Shown here: in pieces, positions 9,227 to 18,054 of the stretch
Layout of the letters: each line of letters starts with the position of its first letter
Numbering within the stretch: position 1 is the first letter of the stretch
Notes under the pieces: model-generated
Seen by the model: only the letters and a program-made list of their open reading frames with translations
What the model was told of the DNA's origin: nothing
Databases searched by the model: none
Made by a program: the position numbers and the translations under genes
NCBI RefSeq assembly: GCF_003206575.1
Contig: NZ_PZJO01000002.1
Location: forward strand, 560,730-624,729
Direction of reading: 5' to 3'
DNA: 64,000 bases
Source of the DNA: Salinicola endophyticus
GTDB lineage: Bacteria > Pseudomonadota > Gammaproteobacteria > Pseudomonadales > Halomonadaceae

Positions 9227-11359
9227 TCAAAAGTCCACGCTATAGCCCAGGGTCAGAGTCCGCCCTCGCCCGGCGAAGTAGCGTTCGTTCATATAGTCTG
9301 CATTGGGACTGTCCAGCGCACTCTGCGAGTAGTAGGTGATGTACTGCTTGTCGAACAGGTTGGCCACGGCGAGATTCAACTGCCCCACCGGTAGCCGGTA
9401 GCCGACGGCGGCATCGACCAGGGTGTAGCCATCGAAGTCGGTGTCCCAGCCATTGCGACTGCTGTCGAAATCCTTGTCGAAGGCGTGATCGATCTGTACG
9501 AACGACGTCCAGCGCGGAGACCAACGGGCACTCCAGCTCGCGACCAGCCGGTCCGGCGCCACGTTTAGCCCATTCAACTTGGCATCCAGGGTGCCATTGT
9601 CGTCACTGTCATAACGCCCCTTCATGTGGGAGTAGGCAAGGCGTGCGCTGTGCCGGTCGTTGAATCGATAGCCGACAGACGCCTCGACGCCCTCGATCTC
9701 GGTCTTCTCTCGCTGCATCACGAAAGCGTCGTTACGGGTCGTCAGGCGCGTGCCATAGTCGGAAGACGACACGTAATAGCTCAGCTCGGCGTTGAGGCGG
9801 CCATCGTCATAGCGCACCCCGGTCTCGATATTGTCGGTCACGATCGGGCGCAGATTCTCGAAGCTGTCGACCGACTGTCCGGGCGTGTCGATACCGCGCA
9901 GCACGCGGCCGACATCGGGAATGGCAAACCCTTCGGAATAGCTGGTGAACAGGCTCCAGTGCTTCACCGGTCGCCATACCACACCGGCGTTGTAGAGCGT
10001 CTCGTCGAAATCGGGGGAGCCGCCGTCGACACGTACGCCATTGTTGGCGGCCACCGTGCGGTAACTGTCGATATCGAGCTTGGCGTATTCGTAACGCGCC
10101 CCCGCCGAGAAGGTCAGCGACTCGATCGGGCTGAAGTCGATCTGGGCGAACGGTGATAGATCGGTGTATTTCACCTTCGGCACGTAGGTGCGATCGGTGC
10201 CCCACAGATACTGCTCGGTATCGTCGCGCATGGCGTCGAAGCCGAAGGTGAGCTTGACCCGGTCATCCCACAGCCCCTCCTTGGTCAGCGAGGTCTTGAT
10301 GCCGTACTTGGTGGTCTCGGCCATGGTCTGGTCGTAGAGCGTTCCGACCGGCGCAATCGCGGGATCCTGGAAGGTGCCGGAGTTGGTCGCCCCGAACAGT
10401 GACTCGTAATCCTGATAGAAGCCCAGCACATTGAGATGCATGCCGGCGAGATCGTAATCGTCCCAGGTGACGCCGGTGGTCCAGACACTGTTGAAGGGCG
10501 CCGAGCCTTCTGGATCGCCGCGGCGCGAGGTCGTGGGGACACCGGCGTTGCGATCGCCCAGCACGCCGACATAATCGTTCTGCCCCTCGATGCGATAGCG
10601 ATTGACACTCAACTGCAGGCGCCGGTCGTCATCGAACCAGTAGGCGATCTTCCCGAATACATCGTAGGCACGGGAGTTCATCAGATCGCCCTGGGTGTTG
10701 TCGACGCCGATAGCGTTCCCCTTCCCATCCAGGAACAGCCCCTGATCCTCGTAGCTCAGCGAGAACAGGTAGTCGACCGGCCCGCGATTGCCGCTGACAC
10801 CGTAGTTGGTGCGGTAGCTGTTGGTATCGCCATCCAGCTTGGAGGTCGGCGTGGTGAGCTGGGCCTCGAAGTGCTGATTGAGCGAGCCCGGCTCGGGGCG
10901 TTTGGTGATCAGGTTGATCACCCCGCCGGCGGCGCCCAGACCGTTGGTGGCGTTGGCCCCCTTGATCACCTCGATATGATCGATCATCGAGAAGTCGATG
11001 GTATGCAGCTCGCGCCCCGTGGGGCGCAGCGGGTTGGACTGCGGTATGCCATCGATCATCACCAGCGGCGTACGTCCGCGCAGGGTCTCGCCACTTCCGC
11101 TCATCTTCTGGCGCGGCGGTGAATAGTCCGGCAGCAGGTTGCTGAGTATCTCGGAGGAGTCGGAAGTGATGCGTCGCTGCTGCTCCAGCTCCTGGCGTGA
11201 AATCACCCGGATCACCTGCGGGGAGTCCTGCTGTTCGGTACCCGAGCGCGTGGCTGTGACCACCATCGGTTGCTGATCGGTACTGTCTGCCATCACCCCC
11301 GGCGACGTCACCAGTGTCGCTAGTGCGCCCCAGGTCATGACGGTTCCCTTTGATCTCAT
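9227..11359 (-). CDS. TonB-dependent ferric siderophore receptor (FecA/FepA class)
   Basis: A 710-residue outer-membrane receptor. A signal peptide of about 24 residues precedes a plug domain (about 30-160) with MVVTATRSGTEQ near its start, LRGRTPLVMIDGIPQ and IEVIKGANATNGLGAAGGVINLIT. A 22-strand barrel then ends in the typical C-terminal aromatic (TLTLGYSVDF). No N-terminal signalling extension is present, so it does not drive a FecIR-type sigma relay. It is the first gene of the uptake operon and lies behind a Fur-box-like promoter. The ligand is not predictable from sequence; FecA-, FepA- and IutA-type receptors share these motifs. Confidence 0.93.
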   Translation of the reverse strand: MRSKGTVMTWGALATLVTSPGVMADSTDQQPMVVTATRSGTEQQDSPQVIRVISRQELEQQRRITSDSSEILSNLLPDYSPPRQKMSGSGETLRGRTPLVMIDGIPQSNPLRPTGRELHTIDFSMIDHIEVIKGANATNGLGAAGGVINLITKRPEPGSLNQHFEAQLTTPTSKLDGDTNSYRTNYGVSGNRGPVDYLFSLSYEDQGLFLDGKGNAIGVDNTQGDLMNSRAYDVFGKIAYWFDDDRRLQLSVNRYRIEGQNDYVGVLGDRNAGVPTTSRRGDPEGSAPFNSVWTTGVTWDDYDLAGMHLNVLGFYQDYESLFGATNSGTFQDPAIAPVGTLYDQTMAETTKYGIKTSLTKEGLWDDRVKLTFGFDAMRDDTEQYLWGTDRTYVPKVKYTDLSPFAQIDFSPIESLTFSAGARYEYAKLDIDSYRTVAANNGVRVDGGSPDFDETLYNAGVVWRPVKHWSLFTSYSEGFAIPDVGRVLRGIDTPGQSVDSFENLRPIVTDNIETGVRYDDGRLNAELSYYVSSSDYGTRLTTRNDAFVMQREKTEIEGVEASVGYRFNDRHSARLAYSHMKGRYDSDDNGTLDAKLNGLNVAPDRLVASWSARWSPRWTSFVQIDHAFDKDFDSSRNGWDTDFDGYTLVDAAVGYRLPVGQLNLAVANLFDKQYITYYSQSALDSPNADYMNERYFAGRGRTLTLGYSVDF

Positions 11360-11432
11360 GTCTCGCCTCTTGTTGTCGATCTTGTCGAGTCGCCAGGTGC
11401 TCCCGCCAGCACCCCGCCGTGAACGCCGGCGG

Positions 11433-11482
11433 ATTATTGCAAATGAAATGCATAACTATCAACGAATAAGAATCATTTGTTT
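11433..11482 (-). promoter_or_regulatory. Fur-box-like operator and sigma70 promoter of the siderophore operon
   Basis: On the minus strand, TTGATA (11457-11462) and AATAAT (11433-11438) are separated by 18 bases and look like -35 and -10 elements. The AT-rich flank at 11464-11482 (AAATGATTCTTATTC on the minus strand) and TGCATTTCATTTGCAATAAT overlapping the -10 both resemble Fur-box hexamer arrays. The stretch is far more AT-rich than its surroundings. Iron repression by Fur is inferred. The rest of the 319-bp gap to 11678 holds only the GDPD upstream region. Confidence 0.7.
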
Positions 11483-11678
11483 TTGAGCGAGCCGACATCA
11501 CCCTCTCCGGCTGTGTGAGCGAGCAACGCGAAAGACCGCCCGGAAATAATCCGCGCGCCGTCTTGACGCCGGCCGCGGCGTGGACGAAGGTCAAGCCTGA
11601 TTTCGGGACGCGGCCCTGGTGCCTGCACCCGCCCCGCCGGTCGGCCACCGCCCACCTCTCACCGGAGACCCTAGACGC

Positions 11679-12488
11679 ATGACACAGAGTTCGTCCCCTC
11701 AGCCCACGCCGGGCGATGGACCCCGCTATATCGCGCACCGTGGCCTCTCCGCACGGGCGCCGGAAAACACGCTGGCGGCGGTGCAGGCCGCACATGCGGC
11801 CGGATGCCGGTGGGTAGAGCTGGACGTTCAACTGCTCGGCGATGGCACCCCGGTGCTGTGGCACGACGCCGGGGTCAAACGCTGCTCCAATGGCCGCGGC
11901 AAGCTGTTCCGCTTCGATGCCGCCAGCGCTGCGCGGCTCGACGTGGGCGCCTGGTTCAGCGAGCAGTTCCGCGGCGAACGCATGGCCACGCTCGAGGCGA
12001 TGCTGGCGCTGCTCAAGCGTCTCGACATGGGACTCAACCTGGAGCTCAAGGTGACCCGCGGACGCAACGCGATCGAGCTGGTCAAGGCGGCACTGCCGCC
12101 GACCCTGGAAGCCCTGGCGCCGGAGAAGCTGATCGTCTCCTCGTTCGACCGTCACGCCCTCACCGCGGCGCGTGCGCTGGAGACGAACCCGGATCGCCTG
12201 CGCCTGGGGGTGCTCGACGACAAGGCACCCAAGCGCTGGTGGCGCGAGACCGAGCGTCTCTCCGCCTACAGCCTGCACCTGGACTGGCGCAAGCTGAAGG
12301 TCAAGCGCGCCCGCGAGATCGCCGACGAGGAGATCAAGCTGTTCTGCTACACCGCCAACGACCCGGTGGCCTTCGACAAGCTGTGGGAGTGGGGCGTGGA
12401 CGGCGTGATCAGCGACGACCCGGTGCGCTTCATCGAGCACGCCGGCCAGCAGCAGGCCCACGCCGCCCCGAGTCGGGCCAGCGTCTGA
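11679..12488 (+). CDS. glycerophosphodiester phosphodiesterase (GDPD)
   Basis: The 269-residue protein has the GDPD signature: IAHRGLSARAPENTLAA (catalytic HRG), WVELDVQLLGDGTPVLWHD (metal-binding E and D, then catalytic H) and late motifs FCYTANDP and GVDGVISDDP. It hydrolyses glycerophosphodiesters to glycerol-3-phosphate and an alcohol, recycling phospholipid head groups. No signal peptide is seen, so it is probably cytoplasmic (UgpQ-like). The ATG at 11679 follows CCGGAGA; an in-frame upstream ATG would add a proline-rich stretch unlike the family. Monocistronic. Confidence 0.92.
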   Translation: MTQSSSPQPTPGDGPRYIAHRGLSARAPENTLAAVQAAHAAGCRWVELDVQLLGDGTPVLWHDAGVKRCSNGRGKLFRFDAASAARLDVGAWFSEQFRGERMATLEAMLALLKRLDMGLNLELKVTRGRNAIELVKAALPPTLEALAPEKLIVSSFDRHALTAARALETNPDRLRLGVLDDKAPKRWWRETERLSAYSLHLDWRKLKVKRAREIADEEIKLFCYTANDPVAFDKLWEWGVDGVISDDPVRFIEHAGQQQAHAAPSRASV

Positions 12489-12593
12489 TACAGCGTCAGA
12501 AAAGCGCCCGTTAGTCGCGTCAGTTAGCGTCTTTGATGCCCATCGCCACGGGCTATGATGCCAATCTGCCCGTTTCCAGGTTGCGAGCCGTCC

Positions 12594-13412
12594 ATGAATC
12601 CCTCCACCCTCATCGGCATGGTTGCCAGTGCGCTGCTGCTGATGACCGTCGTGCTCTTCACCGCTCAGGCCCCGAGCAGCTTCTTCAATCTGCCGGGGCT
12701 GGCGATCGTGCTCACCGGCACCCTGGCCGCCAGCTTCATCAGCTATCCCCTCGCCGAGATGCAGCGCCTGTGCCGCCAGATCGCGGTGGTCTTCCGGCGC
12801 GAATCCCAGCAGAGCGAGCTCGACGCCGATCTCGATCAGCTGGTCGAGATGTCGCGCCACTGGAGCCGCGGCAACATCCGCGCCATCGAGAGCGCCCTGG
12901 AAGGCGTCACCAACCCCTTTCTGCGCACCGGCATGCAGATGGTGATCGCCAACAGCCGCGAGGAGGAGATTCGTGAGATGCTGCGCTGGCGCATGGTGCG
13001 GGTGAAGGCGCGCGAGCGCACCGAGGCTCAGATCCTGCGCACCATGGCGATCTACGCCCCGGCGTTCGGCATGCTCGGCACGCTGGTCGGGCTGATCAAC
13101 ATGCTCGAGGTGATCCAGGCCGGCGATCTGGCGATCATCGGCCCGCGGCTGGCAGTGGCCCTGATGTCCACCTTCTACGGCATCCTGCTCGCCAACCTGG
13201 TGTTCAAGCCGGTGGCAGTGAAGCTGGAGCGGCGCACCGAAGCACGGCTGATGGCGATGACGGTGATCCTCGAAGGCATCATGATGGTCAGCAAGCGCCG
13301 CTTGCCCGCCTTCATCGAAGAAGCCCTCAACACCTACCGCATCGAACATCGCGACGAGATGCGTGACCCGCGCCAGGCCGCGGCCACGGATCTCTCGTCC
13401 CCGACCTCATGA
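12594..13412 (+). CDS. MotA/TolQ/ExbB-type stator (proton/sodium channel) subunit
   Basis: A 272-residue inner-membrane protein with four hydrophobic segments in the MotA pattern. Two are near the N-terminus, then a cytoplasmic loop rich in charged residues, then two more, including ILRTMAIYAPAFGMLGTLVGLINML, the MotA signature. MotA subunits form a pentameric ring around MotB dimers and turn ion flow into rotation. Its last codon overlaps the ATG of the MotB-like gene (ATGA). No other flagellar or chemotaxis gene is nearby, so it may be a secondary flagellar stator or a stator for another machine. Start ATG at 12594; the ORF extends 39 bases upstream without family match. Confidence 0.86.
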   Translation: MNPSTLIGMVASALLLMTVVLFTAQAPSSFFNLPGLAIVLTGTLAASFISYPLAEMQRLCRQIAVVFRRESQQSELDADLDQLVEMSRHWSRGNIRAIESALEGVTNPFLRTGMQMVIANSREEEIREMLRWRMVRVKARERTEAQILRTMAIYAPAFGMLGTLVGLINMLEVIQAGDLAIIGPRLAVALMSTFYGILLANLVFKPVAVKLERRTEARLMAMTVILEGIMMVSKRRLPAFIEEALNTYRIEHRDEMRDPRQAAATDLSSPTS

Positions 13413-14257
13413 ACGGCAGCACGGACTACACCGAACGGGGGCCCTTCGCCGAGCTGCTGTTCGACGATGACGCCCTGGCCGAGGGAGGTCGCGGCAGCGA
13501 GAGCGACTCCTGGCTGATGAGCTATCTCGACCTGCTGCTGCTGCTGGTCACCTTCTTCGTGCTGATGCTGGCGCTCTATGGCGGGCAGCTGTCGACCCCC
13601 GAGCAAACCGCGCTGCCCAAGGTCGCGCTGGCGCTCAAGGTGCCGGCACCGGCACCGCCGAAAGCCGCCCCGAGCCCCGCCCAGCTCGGTTTCTATCGTC
13701 CGCCGCGCCAGCTGACAGCCGCCCCCGTGGCCAGCGATGTCGGTTTCTACGCACCGCGACCGGCGCCCCCGCCGCTGGTGCCGATGACACCGCTACTGTT
13801 CGCGGTGCCACTGTTCGACCTGCCCGACCCGGTGGACGAGACGCTGCCGCAGATCGACGGGGTACAGGTGACCGCGATCCCGCATGGTTTCAATCTGCGC
13901 ATCCAGGACCACCTGCTGTTCGACTCCAGCGCCGTGGGCGTCAGCGACAGCGGCCGCGCGCTGATCGAAAAGATGATCCCGCTGCTGCAGGAGTTCAAGG
14001 GCACCATCTCGGTCGAGGGGCACACCGACAGCGTGCCGATCTCCACTCAGCAGTTCCCCTCCAACTGGGAGCTCTCAGCGGCCCGTGCCGCCGCCGTGGT
14101 GCGCGCCCTGCGGCTGGACGGCATCGACGGCGACCGTCTGCGCGCCATCGGCTACGCCTCCACCGAGCCGCTGGCCGACAACGACACCCCCGCAGGCCGG
14201 GCACGCAACCGCCGGGTGGAACTGGTACTGCAGGAGACCGACAGAGGCGATTCGTGA
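13409..14257 (+). CDS. MotB-like / OmpA-family stator anchor
   Basis: A 282-residue protein with one transmembrane helix (about residues 38-58, MSYLDLLLLLVTFFVLMLAL). D41 sits at the place of the ion-binding aspartate of MotB. A proline/alanine-rich periplasmic linker (about 75-140) leads to a C-terminal OmpA peptidoglycan-binding domain (about 150-275) with SVEGHTDSVP and NWELSAARAAAVVRAL. It anchors the MotA-like ring to the wall. It is translationally coupled to the gene upstream. The family call is good; the machine it serves is not shown by context. Confidence 0.86.
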   Translation: MNGSTDYTERGPFAELLFDDDALAEGGRGSESDSWLMSYLDLLLLLVTFFVLMLALYGGQLSTPEQTALPKVALALKVPAPAPPKAAPSPAQLGFYRPPRQLTAAPVASDVGFYAPRPAPPPLVPMTPLLFAVPLFDLPDPVDETLPQIDGVQVTAIPHGFNLRIQDHLLFDSSAVGVSDSGRALIEKMIPLLQEFKGTISVEGHTDSVPISTQQFPSNWELSAARAAAVVRALRLDGIDGDRLRAIGYASTEPLADNDTPAGRARNRRVELVLQETDRGDS

Positions 14258-14259
14258 AC

Positions 14260-14305
14260 GGCGCGCTTTCCCTGGCCACGAAGGCGCGCTTTCCCTGGCC
14301 ACAAG
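14260..14305. repeat. 23-bp tandem duplication
   Basis: The unit GGCGCGCTTTCCCTGGCCAC plus three bases occurs at 14260-14282 and again at 14283-14305, differing only in the last three bases. It lies between the motB-like stop and the cobalamin riboswitch. Confidence 0.9.
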
Positions 14306-14328
14306 GAAGCTGCGACAATCCGCGCGTC

Positions 14329-14530
14329 GAGAGCGACGTGTTCGGGAAACGGGTGAGAGCCCCGTACTGCCCCCGCAACGGTAATCGCGTCAGACATCGG
14401 TGGACTTTCTGTGTCCAGCCACTGTGAGCAGCGGCGCCCACTTTTGCGGCGCGCCATCCACTCATGGGAAGGCCCGGTGTCGGGTGATCGAAGATCACCG
14501 CGCGTAAGTCCGGAGACCGGCGTCGTTCTC
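14329..14530 (+). ncRNA. cobalamin (AdoCbl) riboswitch
   Basis: The element has the conserved parts in order: GGGAAACGGGTGAGAGCCCC (upstream core), ACTGCCCCCGCAACGGTAA, the CCACTG element, and the B12 box TAAGTCCGGAGACCGGC at about 14505-14521. A closing P1 helix pairs 14329-14338 with 14521-14530, including a G-U pair. It precedes the btuB receptor gene, a classic target. A perfect 9-bp hairpin at 14532-14564 follows directly and may be part of the expression platform; no U-tract follows it. Confidence 0.95.
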
Positions 14531-14531
14531 T

Positions 14532-14564
14532 TCACTGGTTGATGCGGAGGGCTCGAACCAGTGA
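14532..14564 (+). promoter_or_regulatory. leader hairpin after the riboswitch (candidate expression platform)
   Basis: TCACTGGTT (14532-14540) pairs perfectly with AACCAGTGA (14556-14564) around a 15-base loop containing GGAGG. It starts two bases after the riboswitch P1 helix. No U-tract follows, so simple intrinsic termination is not evident. The remaining leader to the btuB ATG (14565-14712) holds no other gene I can see. Confidence 0.5.
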
Positions 14565-14712
14565 CGACATCGTTCGTCGGCCGCCCAAGGTGGCCGGCAC
14601 ATTCGTCACGCCATTCCCTCCCATCGCGTCATCGCAACACGAGGAACCGCCCGCGACGCCTTCGGCGCCGCGCCCAAGAACGGTTCCGATACGCGTTTGG
14701 GGATCATCTTTC

Positions 14713-16557
14713 ATGGGTTACCGTCCTACCACCATGGCCCACGGCGTCGCCGTGGCCCTGCTGCTGCAAAGCGTCGGCGCCGCAGCCCAGCAGCTCGACG
14801 ACGTGCAGGTCACCGCCAACCGGCTGCCACAGTCGCAGGCCGACGTGCTCGCCAGCACCACCATCATCGACCGCGCGGAGATCGAACGCAGCCAGGCCGA
14901 CAGCGTGATCGACCTGCTGCAGAATCGCGCCGGCATCGAGATCACGCAGAACGGCGCACCCGGCACGACCACCAGTCTGTTCATGCGCGGAACCGAATCC
15001 GACCACACCCTGGTGCTGGTCGACGGCGTGCGCATCAATGCCGCCACCAGCGGCGGTGCCAGTCTGGAGTTCCTGCCGGTCGAGGCGATCCAGCGCATCG
15101 AGATCGTGCGCGGCCCGCGCGCCGCCGCCTACGGCGCCGATGCCATCGGCGGCGTGATCCAGATCTTCACCCGGCGCGGCGGCGAGGGTACCCAGGCAGC
15201 CTTGTCCCTGCGTGCCGGCGACCAGCACACCCAGAAGCAGAACCTGTTCGTCTCCACCGGCGATGCCGAGACCCGCCTCAACGCCAGCCTGTTCCGGCGC
15301 GACGGCGACGGCTTCAACACCCTCGCCAGCGACACCAGCGGTGAACGCGATGGCTTCCAGCGCGGCGGCGGCCAGTTGGGGCTGTCGCACCGCTTCGGCC
15401 CGCATGCCAGCCTGAGCCTCAATGCGCTGCGCCAGGATACCGACGCCGACTATGACGACTGTTTCCCGCTGAATGCCACCGCTGCCAGCAACGACTGTCG
15501 TACCGACGGCTATCTGCAGACCTTCGGCGGCCGCTACGATCTGGCCCTGGCCCCCGACTGGGACATGGCGATCACCGCCGGGCACTTCGACGAGCGCCGC
15601 GAGGAGCGCTACGCCGGCGAACGCTACAGCGTCACCGAATCGCACCGCAACGAGCTGGGCATCCAGCACAGCTTCACCCGCGCCAATGGCGTCGACACCC
15701 TGGGGGTGGACTACCGCCAGGAGCATGTCGACTTCGACTCGGCCAGCCCGTTCGCCGGCCGCTACGCCAAGGATAGCCGCGAGAACTACGGCCTCTACGG
15801 CATGCTGCAGCGCGAGTACGGGCGCCACGAGCTGAGCGGCTCGCTGCGCTACGACGACGACTCGCGCTTCGGTGACGAGACCACCGGCAGTGCCGGTTAC
15901 GCCTATCATCTGACGCCGGCCCAGCGCCTCGGGGTGGTCTACTCGACCGCGTTCAAGGCCCCCAACCTGATCGACCTCTACGGCCCCTACGGCAGCAACC
16001 CCGACCTCGACGCCGAGACCTCGCGCAACCTGGAAGCGTTCTGGGCCATCGAGCATGACGCCTGGAACGCGCGCGTCACCGCCTTCGAGAATCGCATCGA
16101 CGATCTGATCGCCTTCGATCCGGCCTTCGTGCCCTATAACGTCGATCGTGCGCGTATCCGCGGCGTCGAGCTGAGCGGTGGCTGGCACTCCGCCGGTCTC
16201 TCGCTGCGCGCCAGCCTGACCCACCAGAACCCGGAGGACAGCGACAGCGGCGAGCGCCTGAAGCGTCGGGCCAGGACCTTCGGCCGCGTGGACGCCGATT
16301 ACACCCTCGGCGACTGGCGCTACGGCGCCACCCTGCGCGCCGCCGGCGACCGTCGTGACACCCGCTACACCGCCCCGTACGGCGACACCACCGTCGGCGG
16401 TTACGGCATCGTGGATCTGCGCACGGCGTGGCAGGTGACGCCGCAGGTCGAACTCTCGGCCAAGCTGGATAACGCCTTCGACCGGGATTACACCCTAATC
16501 GAGGGCTACAACACCCAGGGCCGCTACGTCGAGGCCGGCGTCAAGCTGACGCTTTAA
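14713..16557 (+). CDS. btuB: TonB-dependent vitamin B12 receptor BtuB
   Basis: A 614-residue outer-membrane receptor. A signal peptide (MGYRPTTMAHGVAVALL...AAAQ) leads to the TonB-box region QQLDDVQVTANRL, then a plug with LFMRGTESDHTLVLVDGVRIN and RIEIVRGPRAAAYGADAIGGVI, typical of BtuB. The barrel ends GRYVEAGVKLTL. It imports cobalamins across the outer membrane with TonB energy. The cobalamin riboswitch in its leader gives independent support. The ATG at 14713 follows GGGGATC and is set by the signal peptide; in-frame upstream starts would add 58 untypical residues. Confidence 0.94.
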   Translation: MGYRPTTMAHGVAVALLLQSVGAAAQQLDDVQVTANRLPQSQADVLASTTIIDRAEIERSQADSVIDLLQNRAGIEITQNGAPGTTTSLFMRGTESDHTLVLVDGVRINAATSGGASLEFLPVEAIQRIEIVRGPRAAAYGADAIGGVIQIFTRRGGEGTQAALSLRAGDQHTQKQNLFVSTGDAETRLNASLFRRDGDGFNTLASDTSGERDGFQRGGGQLGLSHRFGPHASLSLNALRQDTDADYDDCFPLNATAASNDCRTDGYLQTFGGRYDLALAPDWDMAITAGHFDERREERYAGERYSVTESHRNELGIQHSFTRANGVDTLGVDYRQEHVDFDSASPFAGRYAKDSRENYGLYGMLQREYGRHELSGSLRYDDDSRFGDETTGSAGYAYHLTPAQRLGVVYSTAFKAPNLIDLYGPYGSNPDLDAETSRNLEAFWAIEHDAWNARVTAFENRIDDLIAFDPAFVPYNVDRARIRGVELSGGWHSAGLSLRASLTHQNPEDSDSGERLKRRARTFGRVDADYTLGDWRYGATLRAAGDRRDTRYTAPYGDTTVGGYGIVDLRTAWQVTPQVELSAKLDNAFDRDYTLIEGYNTQGRYVEAGVKLTL

Positions 16558-16693
16558 CAGCCCATCCCGATGGCACCCTTATCCGTTGGCGGCCACTGCC
16601 AGGTACGGGTGTGCTGAAGCCACGACCCGTGCTTTGCGTCGTGACGACCCCGTGATACTGTATGTTTGAACAGCACCCAATCACGGAGTCGTC

Positions 16694-17791
16694 ATGTCGT
16701 CTCCCACCCCACCGCGCGATCCCTACGCCGCATCACCGGGCCCGCTCAAGGGCCGCGGCGCGACCTTCAATCCACACAACCGTTTTCAACCGAGCCATAC
16801 CGAAGCCTTCGACGATGGCTGGTGGCAGGAAGCGCTGCCCCAACGTATCCCCACCCAGATCCAGCACGAGACGCCGCGCAGCGCGCTCTCCTGGAACCAC
16901 TCCCCGGACCTGGGATTCGACCGCTCGCTCAATCCTTATCGCGGCTGCGAGCACGGCTGCATCTACTGCTATGCCCGTCCCAGCCACGCCTACTGGGATC
17001 TGTCACCGGGAATCGACTTCGAGACCCGGCTGATCGCCAAGCAGGGGATGGCGGCGCGACTGCGCGAGGAGCTGTGCAAACCCGGCTACCGCTGCCAGCC
17101 GATCAACCTCTCCGGCAACACCGACTGCTATCAGCCGATCGAGGCCGAGTACGGTACGACCCGTGAGCTGCTGACGCTGCTGCTCGAGTGCCACCATCCG
17201 GTCACTCTGGTGACCAAGAGCGCACTGATCCTGCGGGATCGCGAACTGCTGGCGGCGCTGGCGGAAAAGCGCCTGGTTCGGGTCTTCATCAGCCTCACCA
17301 GCCTGGACAACGAGCTCAAGCGTACGCTGGAGCCGCGAACCGCCTCGCCGGCGGCCCGGCTCAAGACCCTGCGTGAACTCGCCGCCGCGGGCATTCCGGT
17401 GGGGGCACTGCTAGCGCCGGTGATTCCGGCGATCAACGACCACGAGATCGAAACGCTGCTGGAGCGCGCCGCCGACGTTGGCGCCACCAGCGCCAGCTGG
17501 ACCCTGCTGCGCCTGCCGCATGAAGTGGCGCCACTGTTCGAGGCGTGGCTCGAGGCACACTACCCGGAACGCGCCGGCAAGGTGATGAGTCTGATTCGCC
17601 AGTCGCGTGGTGGCACCAGCAACGACAGCCGCTTCGGCCATCGCATGCGCGGCGAAGGGATCTTCGTCGATATGATCGAGCAGCGCTTCCGCCGCGCCGC
17701 CAGCCGCCTGGGACTGCAGCGGCGCCCCGATCAGGGGCTCGACACTCGCCTCTTCCGCCCGCCCCATCGGCAACAGGATCTTTTTCTTTGA
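16694..17791 (+). CDS. PA0069-family radical SAM protein
   Basis: The 365-residue protein has the radical SAM triad in NPYRGCEHGCIYCYARPSHAYWD (C85, C89, C92), followed by INLSGNTDCYQPIE. It belongs to the widespread PA0069 / SPL-related family, whose members carry this CxxxCxYC pattern. The [4Fe-4S] cluster would cleave S-adenosylmethionine; the reaction catalysed is not known to me. The C-terminus (LFRPPHRQQDLFL) is typical of the family. Single gene. Candidate -35 TTGCGT and -10 TACTGT lie about 60 bases upstream, but weakly. Confidence 0.88.
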   Translation: MSSPTPPRDPYAASPGPLKGRGATFNPHNRFQPSHTEAFDDGWWQEALPQRIPTQIQHETPRSALSWNHSPDLGFDRSLNPYRGCEHGCIYCYARPSHAYWDLSPGIDFETRLIAKQGMAARLREELCKPGYRCQPINLSGNTDCYQPIEAEYGTTRELLTLLLECHHPVTLVTKSALILRDRELLAALAEKRLVRVFISLTSLDNELKRTLEPRTASPAARLKTLRELAAAGIPVGALLAPVIPAINDHEIETLLERAADVGATSASWTLLRLPHEVAPLFEAWLEAHYPERAGKVMSLIRQSRGGTSNDSRFGHRMRGEGIFVDMIEQRFRRAASRLGLQRRPDQGLDTRLFRPPHRQQDLFL

Positions 17792-17845
17792 GTTCCTCAT
17801 TGAGCTTCTAATAACGCCGCCACTTTGGCACGATGAACCATCCGC

Positions 17846-17862
17846 TTTAAGTTTCCTTTAAG
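17846..17862 (+). promoter_or_regulatory. PmrA/QseB-type box upstream of the GT2 operon
   Basis: TTTAAG-TTTCC-TTTAAG is an exact match to the YTTAAG-N5-YTTAAG direct-repeat pattern bound by PmrA-type OmpR regulators. It lies 193 bases before the GT2 start. A cognate-type regulator is encoded at 22542-23204. Binding is inferred. Confidence 0.65.
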
Positions 17863-18054
17863 ACGCGCTCGCCATCATGCCCCCATGCGACATTCGGTGG
17901 CGGCGCATGTGGCGCCATCGTTTGCTTTTTCATCGCGCGCCTTTCATAAAGGGCGGATCTCCAGCGCACGATCGGCGTGCCCTCCTGCCAGGAGCGGCAG
18001 GCGTGACGTGACGGAGCGTCCAATAAAAGTCCCATCGCCAGGAACTCAGCGTCA

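Noticed and set aside
10629-13349. A 906-codon open frame on the minus strand across the receptor start, the GDPD and the MotA-like gene
   Set aside because: It runs antisense to well-supported genes, its peptide is low-complexity His/Gln/Arg-rich in the antisense part, and it has no family match; it is a high-GC shadow.
12594-14257. A Zorya (ZorAB) anti-phage system
   Set aside because: The MotA-like protein lacks the long ZorA tail and no ZorC, ZorD or ZorE gene is near; kept as a stator pair of unknown machine.
14704-16224. A 506-codon minus-strand frame opposite btuB
   Set aside because: Antisense shadow; btuB has signal peptide, plug and barrel motifs and a riboswitch.
17780-17810. Shared TTCCTCATTGAG-like text before the first PmrA-type box and TTCCCTCATTGAG before the second
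   Set aside because: Only about 12 bases agree and one copy overlaps the radical SAM stop codon; probably chance, though worth a glance if the boxes are tested.
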